Shown here: one piece after another, positions 5,466 to 11,073 of the stretch
Position numbering within the stretch: the stretch's first letter is position 1
Layout of the letters: each line of letters begins with the position of its first letter
Assembly: GCA_002346435.1 (NCBI GenBank)
Contig: DDZT01000061.1
Location: 17,129 to 28,201 of the forward strand
DNA from: Anaerolineales bacterium UBA3001
Lineage (GTDB): Bacteria; Chloroflexota; Anaerolineae; Anaerolineales; UBA11657
Length of the DNA: 11,073 nucleotides
Direction: 5' to 3'
The notes under the pieces: model-generated
Database searches by the model: none
Seen by the model: only the letters and a program-made list of their open reading frames with translations
What the model was told of the DNA's origin: nothing
Made by a program: the position numbers and the translations under genes

Positions 5466-7880
5466 TCAATCATCTTGCAAATCCACTATCTCAGCAACCT
5501 CGTCATCAGATTGGATCAGCACCTCACGAGTTTTGCCACCTTGCCGAGGTGCACCAACAACACCCATCTCATATAATTCATCCATCAATCGAGCAGCTCT
5601 AGGGTATCCGATCTTGAGCTTTCGCTGCAGCAAACTAGCAGACGCTGTTTTTTGCTTTTTTACTATAGTGATTGCATGCATAATCTGGTCATCCTTACCC
5701 GCAACCTCCTGCTGCTCTTTAATCAAGTCATCCCAAGGAGCAACTTTAGCTTGAATCTGCAATCGAGCCTCATCGTCATCAAAATCGTTCGGCTTTTTTC
5801 TGCCGGTATCACAATTGTTATGTTTACTCCAGTAATCAACAATCGAGTCTACTTCCGTATCCGTAGTCTTAACTCCCTGAATCCGTACTGTACCCGCTGC
5901 TTCTGATCCTAGAAATAGCATGTCTCCTTGTCCTAGTAAAGATTCTGCTCCATTAGTGTCAAGTATCACACGAGAATCAGTTGCTGATGCAACTGCAAAC
6001 GAGATTCTTGTAGGAAAATTTGCTTTTATCACGCCGGTAAGAATGTCAGTGCTTGGTCGCTGAGTGGCGACTACTAAATGTATTCCAGTTGCACGTGCCA
6101 TTTGCGCAAGTCGGACTAAAGTCTGTTCAGTTTCATTCTGCGCCATCATCATCAAGTCAGCTAGTTCATCCACTACAACTACTATACGAGGTAGCTGTTT
6201 CTCTCCTCTACGACGTTTAATTTTAACGTTGTAATCATCTAAATCTCTAGCACTCAATTTCTCCATCTTACGATAACGACGGTCCATTTCCCTGGTCATC
6301 CAACGTAAAGTACCAAGTATTCTATCTAGTTCTACCTCTACTCTTCCCAGTAAATGAGGCAAACCATTAAATCTGATTAGTTCAACCTTCTTGGGATCAA
6401 TCATCACTATCCTTAGGTCGTCTGGTGTATTATTGCAAATCAGACAAGTAATAATAGATGTAATACATACACTTTTTCCCGATCCAGTAGTACCTGCAAT
6501 CAACAAATGTGGCATTGTGCCAAGATCTGCAGCTACAGGCTCGCCTGACACATCTCGGCCTAAAGCAACTGATAATGAAGACTTTAGGTTATTAAAAGCA
6601 TGCGATTCGATTACACCTCTCAAACTCACAAAGGTTTTCTGAGAATTTGGCACTTCTATACCTACATAGGAACGTCCAGGAACAGGCGCTTCAATACGAA
6701 TTTTGTCTGCCGCCAAAGCAAGTGTTAAGTCACTGACACGTTGGGATATTTGTTTTACACGCACCTTTTGCTTAGTTACTGTACCATCCTTACTAGTCTT
6801 TTTGATAAATCCCGGTTGTACGGCAAACTGAGTCACGGCAGGACCCACACGAAAATCAACCACCTCTGCCGGAACCCCAAACTCATTTAAAGTGTGTTCA
6901 ATAACCTTTGCATTACGGTTGACATCTGCCTCGGAAGGCCGCAATGATTCTCCAGGTGCTAAAATCTCTAGTTTTGGCAATGATTTAGATCGCTTTGCCG
7001 GTTTAACTGGACTAAACTCTTGGTTTGGCGCAACTTTAAATCGACGGTTTTCAGATGAAGTAATCCCTACAGTTCCCGAGGAATCCGACGCCTTTGAGTT
7101 TCCACTAGCTGGTGAAGTGGAAGGTACTTCTTGTACCATGGTATGACCTGTTTCACGTAATTTAGCTTGCAAAGAAACAAAACTACCGAACAGATGCTGC
7201 CAACGCAATCCGAAAGCCACTGTTATTGCAAGCAGACCTAAAGCGCCAAGCATAAATGCAGCTAAATCGCCCGCTAATTCTCCAGCAATCATGGCGATCA
7301 ACCAACCAATTTTGCCACCACCCCGACCATCTAGAGCATGTACAACAATACCGCCACCTTGTAAAGCTTCTGCAAGATTAATGTTCATTTTTTTCGAGAC
7401 ATCTGTAGCAACCCAAATATGTGCGCTTCCTAACAAACACAGGATAGCTAACTCTCCTGATATTATGCGCAACCACGATACCCTAGTCATTAGACCAATA
7501 CTACGCGCTATATACAGACATCCTGCCAACAGTAATGCTAAAGGAGCAAACAAGGCACCCCAACCCAACCAAATTGATAGGGTGTCCGCCACGTAAATCG
7601 TCCATCTACCAGATGACATGTCCAATACTGCCAATACACCAATCAATCCGGTTGCTAAAAGGGTTATTGATACTAATTCATCTGTATATTTTCGCAATAT
7701 ACTCAGTATAGTTGTAGTTGTTCCCAACAAACGATTCTGAAACTCTGCAGCCCAAATATTGGTAGCTGACTTTTTAGAAATTGACCGACGTCTAACAGAT
7801 TTTTTTGCCCTATTAGTTGTCTTTCTATTTATTTTTTTTGATTTTTTACTTTTATTAACTGTGGTCATGTTAGTTAGCAC
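5466..7880 (-). CDS. ftsK: DNA translocase FtsK/SpoIIIE
   Basis: FtsK is a membrane-anchored hexameric ATPase at the division septum. It pumps chromosome ends into daughter cells and helps resolve dimers. The 804 residues begin with a strongly basic segment (about 9-37). Four membrane helices follow (about 72-88, 103-126, 136-158 and 191-225), then a short Ser-rich linker (about 250-300). The motor carries Walker A AGTTGSGKS at 462-470, Walker B IVVVVDELADL at 566-576 and VATQRPSTDILTG at 604-616. A gamma winged-helix domain at 731-790 (LLQRKLKIGYPRAARLMDEL) normally reads polar DNA signals. I chose the GTG at 7880 because GAGGA stands 5 nt before it; the ATG at 7868 is 17 nt from that site. 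An eight-base A run lies early in the coding strand. The linker is short compared with E. coli FtsK and closer to SpoIIIE size. Confidence 0.96.
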   Translation of the reverse strand: MLTNMTTVNKSKKSKKINRKTTNRAKKSVRRRSISKKSATNIWAAEFQNRLLGTTTTILSILRKYTDELVSITLLATGLIGVLAVLDMSSGRWTIYVADTLSIWLGWGALFAPLALLLAGCLYIARSIGLMTRVSWLRIISGELAILCLLGSAHIWVATDVSKKMNINLAEALQGGGIVVHALDGRGGGKIGWLIAMIAGELAGDLAAFMLGALGLLAITVAFGLRWQHLFGSFVSLQAKLRETGHTMVQEVPSTSPASGNSKASDSSGTVGITSSENRRFKVAPNQEFSPVKPAKRSKSLPKLEILAPGESLRPSEADVNRNAKVIEHTLNEFGVPAEVVDFRVGPAVTQFAVQPGFIKKTSKDGTVTKQKVRVKQISQRVSDLTLALAADKIRIEAPVPGRSYVGIEVPNSQKTFVSLRGVIESHAFNNLKSSLSVALGRDVSGEPVAADLGTMPHLLIAGTTGSGKSVCITSIITCLICNNTPDDLRIVMIDPKKVELIRFNGLPHLLGRVEVELDRILGTLRWMTREMDRRYRKMEKLSARDLDDYNVKIKRRRGEKQLPRIVVVVDELADLMMMAQNETEQTLVRLAQMARATGIHLVVATQRPSTDILTGVIKANFPTRISFAVASATDSRVILDTNGAESLLGQGDMLFLGSEAAGTVRIQGVKTTDTEVDSIVDYWSKHNNCDTGRKKPNDFDDDEARLQIQAKVAPWDDLIKEQQEVAGKDDQIMHAITIVKKQKTASASLLQRKLKIGYPRAARLMDELYEMGVVGAPRQGGKTREVLIQSDDEVAEIVDLQDD

Positions 7881-7885
7881 AATCT

Positions 7886-7890
7886 TCCTC
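7886..7890 (-). promoter_or_regulatory. Ribosome binding site deciding the ftsK GTG start
   Basis: GAGGA on the minus strand lies 5 nt before the GTG at 7878-7880. The in-frame ATG four codons later would be 17 nt away, so the GTG is favoured. Confidence 0.65.
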
Positions 7891-7942
7891 TAACTGGGGA
7901 TGCAATCAGCGTGCCTGTTATATTATTGCTTAGGTGATGAGG

Positions 7943-9889
7943 TTATCGCACTGCACCATCAGCATTACCTTCCATCTGAGCAATGCGTTTCAGTACTTCA
8001 TCAACGGCCACACGCTGTTTCCTATATAAATCAGCTTCAGATACTGACAATCTTAAAGCCACATCTCGCACCTTGAGTCCCTGCAAAAACTTTAGCTCGA
8101 GTATGTTATACAACAACCATTCAGCCGTAAATCTACGTTGCCCTGCTGGTTTTATATCTTCAATTGCATTTTTTAGTACTTCCCTGAGTGCATTTACAGC
8201 ATTGCCTTCATGACTAGCTTGAGTCTGTCGAACAACATTAAGAGTCATCAATGGACTTTCACTTAAACGGGGTCCACCCCAGAAATGTCCTAGAGCTGAT
8301 TTAACCCACTGAGCTGCATCGGGATTATCAGCAAGATCACCTGCCGTAAGTGCAGAAGCACCTGCATAACTAGCAGCTGCTCTCATGCGCTGTAACTCTT
8401 CCACCTGAGGTAATAATTTATCCATAGCTCGAAAAACTTCCACTTGTAATAGACGGTCCTCTAATGCTGAGGTGGCACGTTCAACTAACGTCTGTAAAGT
8501 TCCAAATTCCTCGCTAAGATGAACATCAGATATGAGACCAGGCATATAGAGCCCAATGATTCCCATAAGTGCACCATGCTCTGTAGTATTTCTCATAATA
8601 GTTTGGGTATGTAAAGGGATGATCCAATAACCATCCCATTCAAGTGTGCCTAACACATTATTGCTCGCCAAATTTTCACCATCCAGTTTATAACCTTCTG
8701 AGTTTAGAAACGATACAAGCGTGTCAGATTTAGTTGATAGTGTATGCAATCCAATTTCGACCTCAATGCGCGCAATATTATGACCCACAGAGGCTACAAA
8801 TCCGCTAGAAATATGTAATACATCACAGGCTGCAGCTAGTACAGACTCTAAAAATTGTCTCAGATCACCTGTAGTCAACAAACGATCACCAAGCAGCTGA
8901 AGACGTTTTACATCGTCTCTATCACTTGGGTTGCCATAAAAATATTGTTGTTCAACAGGTAGTCTAATTACTGTAATGGCATACTGGACTAACAAAACAA
9001 CTCCTACAACAGCTACGGGAACCCACAAAGTCAAATCAAGCCCAATCATGCGGTCCATCCATCGTACAAACAAATAAGCACCAGCTGATAATGAAGCGAC
9101 AATTGGCCCACGTAATATCCACTGAAACAATCTACCTTTGATCACTCTGTCAGGTTGAGGAGCCCCAAAAAAGGCCACACTGTAAGTCATCGAGACAAGA
9201 GCAACACTCACAGCTACATTAGCGAAAAGTGACATAATCCAAAAAAAAGTTGGGTAATTATGTAATATTGATCCACCTACAGACATTAGGTACGGAAAAA
9301 TACCAACAGGAACTGCTAACGATGATATTACCAGATAACCAAGACGTCTTTGTGTAGACCTTGTAAGACACCGCACAAATGCTCTATATACATTAACGGC
9401 AGCAATTAATGTAGCTAAAAGAAACACAACTGAGAACAGTGAGAACCACTCTCCGGGACTAAACCACTGAATTGTTGTATTCACCACCATATTCTTCACC
9501 ACTAATTCAGTGAATAATGCTAAACTAATAGCGCATAATCCAAGCATATAAGTGATATATACCAGTGTACGACGTCGACCACGCGATGGCTTTCCAGTTT
9601 TCGCAAGTAACGCATCTGAGAAATGAAGATAACCTGCAGGCACCATACTAATTCCAGCCCATTGGCAATATAGCCAGATACGTGCCACACCTTTCTCTGT
9701 TGCAACTGAAGCAACTACATCGCTTAAGTAAATTAAAGTCACGCACGCAAGTAACACATTCATGGCCTGTGCTACTCTGTCCTGCAGGTTAAATGTGAGT
9801 GTATACAACAACATTGAAATAGCAGTGATTACAACTGCCACTATCACAAACTGATTCAAAACCGACAAAACACTTATTAAATCAATCAT
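7943..9889 (-). CDS. Membrane sensor protein: multi-TM, GAF-like domain and sigma-region-4-like HTH
   Basis: This looks like a membrane-bound transcription regulator, though no member with a known function is recognised. The N-terminal half has about nine hydrophobic helices (roughly residues 8-310). The first seven resemble the 7TM sensor module of some bacterial histidine kinases. A GAF-like region follows (about 336-482), containing the strand IIGLYMP. After a helical linker comes a C-terminal domain (about 500-638). It ends in LELKFLQGLKVRDVALRLSV followed by SEADLYRKQR, which reads like the helix-turn-helix of sigma-70 region 4. I see no H-box, N-box or G-box of a kinase, and no GGDEF or phosphatase motif. 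The start is uncertain: a TTG at 9895 and an ATG at 9889 are both in frame, and neither has a ribosome binding site. It begins 10 nt after the acetyltransferase stop, so cotranslation is likely, and ftsK follows 62 nt later. Confidence 0.8.
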   Translation of the reverse strand: MIDLISVLSVLNQFVIVAVVITAISMLLYTLTFNLQDRVAQAMNVLLACVTLIYLSDVVASVATEKGVARIWLYCQWAGISMVPAGYLHFSDALLAKTGKPSRGRRRTLVYITYMLGLCAISLALFTELVVKNMVVNTTIQWFSPGEWFSLFSVVFLLATLIAAVNVYRAFVRCLTRSTQRRLGYLVISSLAVPVGIFPYLMSVGGSILHNYPTFFWIMSLFANVAVSVALVSMTYSVAFFGAPQPDRVIKGRLFQWILRGPIVASLSAGAYLFVRWMDRMIGLDLTLWVPVAVVGVVLLVQYAITVIRLPVEQQYFYGNPSDRDDVKRLQLLGDRLLTTGDLRQFLESVLAAACDVLHISSGFVASVGHNIARIEVEIGLHTLSTKSDTLVSFLNSEGYKLDGENLASNNVLGTLEWDGYWIIPLHTQTIMRNTTEHGALMGIIGLYMPGLISDVHLSEEFGTLQTLVERATSALEDRLLQVEVFRAMDKLLPQVEELQRMRAAASYAGASALTAGDLADNPDAAQWVKSALGHFWGGPRLSESPLMTLNVVRQTQASHEGNAVNALREVLKNAIEDIKPAGQRRFTAEWLLYNILELKFLQGLKVRDVALRLSVSEADLYRKQRVAVDEVLKRIAQMEGNADGAVR

Positions 9890-9899
9890 TACCAAATTT

Positions 9900-10454
9900 T
9901 CAACGGAGTTTCATGCTAAAAAACAGTGCGATATCTTGATTTGAATAATAACTATCGTTATATCCACAATAAATGTAACCATTCCTACGACAAAAACATA
10001 TAGCAGGATAATTTCTGGATTGTGTCACAATAATCAATCTATTTAACCCTGCTCTCGAAGCCCATTCTCTCGCTGTCACTAACATAGCTGTGGCAATTCC
10101 TCTGCGTCGCATAGACCTTTCTACAGCGAAATTAGTGATTATAGCCGCATCTTGAGCAGTACCTCTGTCTAAAACCAAAAAGCCTGTTAATACACCCATC
10201 GACTCAGATACTAGAACTAGCGTATGTTTCATCAAGTTTGTTTCTAAATCATCAATACTGTTCTGGAAATCTAGTTCCACAGAACGTGGCAAACGTGTAC
10301 GTTGGAAAAAAACTTTAATTCGAGTATCTTCTTCACGTAGTTCCATTTGCCACACGTAATCAGTATTATTAGAAGCATCTAAAGCACTAATCTTCTTGAA
10401 ATCTGAATTAGCTGCCTGCCTAACTGAGATTGATTTACTATCGGATGATGTCAT
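9900..10454 (-). CDS. GNAT family N-acetyltransferase
   Basis: A single-domain acetyltransferase that should move an acetyl group from acetyl-CoA to an amine; the acceptor is unknown. The 184 residues carry GNAT motif A (ITNFAVERSMRRRGIATAML at 106-125). In it, R116-x-x-G119-x-A121 is the acetyl-CoA pyrophosphate loop. Motif B is at about 148-160 (NYPAICFCRRNGY). The tail, with NDSYYSNQDIALFF, is seen in RimI-like proteins by my recollection. The name rimI is not used because the acceptor cannot be inferred. There is no Shine-Dalgarno of note; an extended -10 box ends 6 nt before the ATG, so the message may be leaderless. It is followed closely (10 nt) by the membrane sensor gene, which may share its regulation. 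Confidence 0.88.
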   Translation of the reverse strand: MTSSDSKSISVRQAANSDFKKISALDASNNTDYVWQMELREEDTRIKVFFQRTRLPRSVELDFQNSIDDLETNLMKHTLVLVSESMGVLTGFLVLDRGTAQDAAIITNFAVERSMRRRGIATAMLVTAREWASRAGLNRLIIVTQSRNYPAICFCRRNGYIYCGYNDSYYSNQDIALFFSMKLR

Positions 10455-10460
10455 TCTTCG

Positions 10461-10469
10461 ATTTTACCA
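10461..10469 (-). promoter_or_regulatory. Extended -10 box abutting the acetyltransferase start
   Basis: TGGTAAAAT on the minus strand fits the extended -10 pattern TGnTAnnnT. Only 6 nt separate it from the ATG, so transcription would start at or next to the A of the start codon. No good -35 is present at 16-18 nt spacing; a direct repeat occupies that region instead. Confidence 0.45.
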
Positions 10470-10491
10470 TGAGAGCTATACAACATGAGAG
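10468..10491. repeat. 8-bp direct repeat at the acetyltransferase promoter
   Basis: CATGAGAG occurs at 10468-10475 and again at 10484-10491, a 16-nt period. The copies lie in the 46-nt gap between two genes. They cover the area just upstream of the extended -10 box and the -35 position. This could be a binding site for a regulator acting on the acetyltransferase and sensor pair; chance cannot be excluded. Confidence 0.4.
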
Positions 10492-10500
10492 ACATAAAAA

Positions 10501-11058
10501 CTATGGAAGCTTACCAATAAATATTGGTATTACACATGGCTGAGAATAAGCCCCAGCAGCATTGTAAACCACTAACCTAAAAGCATACTCGCCTTCCTCA
10601 TAAATAGAAGAATTCCAGTTACCTAAAACATCTGAAGACACAGGAATATCCTGAGTGTGAACTGTTAACCAATTGTCCCCAACTGTCGATATCTCCAGGG
10701 TATAAAATGCAAAATCAGTGATATCTGCAGTACCTTGCACCTCAACATCGCCAGACAGAACCGCTCCAGGTAATGGGCTAGAAATCATCGCGTTTGTATT
10801 GTCACAACCAGTTCCACTTATTGGGACCTGAGTATTTTTTAGTTTTTCTAAGTCAATTTCTTGGTTACCAACTTGAGTCGGTTGTCCTGGCAATAATAGA
10901 ACTATATCTGGAGTGACAGTGGGAACTCTTGTTAGCATTATAATATTATTGTCTAAATAATCCGAACCAGATAAAATTGTAGGCAAAGACCTACGAGCTC
11001 CAAAATATACTAAGCTAAGTAGTCCTGCTAACACGATCAATATCGACAAAGCCTTCAT
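10501..11058 (-). CDS. Signal-anchored extracytoplasmic protein with one Ig-like domain
   Basis: I do not recognise a specific function. The 185 residues begin with a hydrophobic segment (about 4-20) after MK, which looks like an uncleaved signal anchor or signal peptide; there is no lipobox cysteine. A variable linker (about 22-88) leads to one beta-sandwich domain at 90-182. Its key features are SPLPGAVLSGDVEVQGTA (93-110), FYTLEIS, LGNWNSS and EGEYAFRLVVYN. This pattern resembles Ig-like domains attached to cell-surface and penicillin-binding proteins of Chloroflexota, by recollection. Cys85 and Cys175 bracket the domain and could form a disulfide. The ATG has a modest GGGG at 5-nt spacing. 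The frame stays open to the window edge, so a longer protein is possible, but the signal-like N-terminus argues for this start. Confidence 0.7.
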   Translation of the reverse strand: MKALSILIVLAGLLSLVYFGARRSLPTILSGSDYLDNNIIMLTRVPTVTPDIVLLLPGQPTQVGNQEIDLEKLKNTQVPISGTGCDNTNAMISSPLPGAVLSGDVEVQGTADITDFAFYTLEISTVGDNWLTVHTQDIPVSSDVLGNWNSSIYEEGEYAFRLVVYNAAGAYSQPCVIPIFIGKLP

Positions 11059-11073
11059 TTTTCCCCGGATTGC

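Noticed and set aside
7920..7925. TAATAT as a separate ftsK promoter in the 62-nt gap
   Set aside because: The box is reasonable but no -35 is found at 16-18 nt, and such boxes are frequent in AT-rich DNA.
7943..9889. Calling the membrane sensor a histidine kinase
   Set aside because: The N-terminal 7TM and GAF-like parts fit, but no phosphoacceptor histidine box or ATP-binding motifs are seen in the C-terminal half.
9893..9895. TTG as the start of the membrane sensor
   Set aside because: The ATG two codons later is the commoner start type, and neither has a ribosome binding site; the difference is only two residues.

Overview
The window is an AT-rich piece of bacterial chromosome, densely packed with genes. 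It most likely comes from the phylum Chloroflexota, perhaps a marine or Dehalococcoidia-type lineage. Two genes suggest this by recollection only: the membrane sensor with a sigma-region-4-like C-terminus, and the signal-anchored protein with one Ig-like domain. Both architectures are ones I associate with that phylum, but no search could be run. I see no rRNA, tRNA, CRISPR array, insertion sequence or phage gene.

Left block (144-4255, all minus strand; read right to left): an FprA/adrenodoxin-reductase-type ferredoxin-NADP reductase, then yebC, ruvC, ruvA and proC. Gaps are 18, 3, -1 and 18 nt, so this looks like one operon. RuvC and RuvA are the resolvase and junction-binding parts of the Holliday-junction machinery; the RuvB motor is not in the window. 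YebC is a conserved regulatory or translation factor often found beside ruvC. ProC makes proline. The 143 nt left of proC hold no convincing gene, only a 16-bp dyad.

Middle (4256-5435): a 217-nt divergent intergenic region carries promoter-like elements for both sides and a dyad. It is followed by the only plus-strand gene, an aldo/keto reductase with an intact catalytic tetrad, which converges on ftsK with 30 nt between stop codons.

Right block (5466-11058, all minus strand; read right to left): a signal-anchored protein with one Ig-like domain, a GNAT acetyltransferase, a large membrane sensor (about nine TM helices, a GAF-like domain and a sigma-70-region-4-like HTH, but no kinase domain), and FtsK/SpoIIIE, the DNA translocase for chromosome segregation. 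The acetyltransferase and sensor genes are 10 nt apart and probably cotranscribed; the other gaps are 46 and 62 nt.

Most of the window is core metabolism and DNA maintenance. The least ordinary element is the sensor protein, which looks like a membrane-bound one-component transcription regulator. Smaller points are possible leaderless starts for the acetyltransferase and the ferredoxin reductase, an 8-bp direct repeat at the acetyltransferase promoter, and a RuvA acidic-pin substitution. I found no clear evidence of a wholly new multi-gene system.
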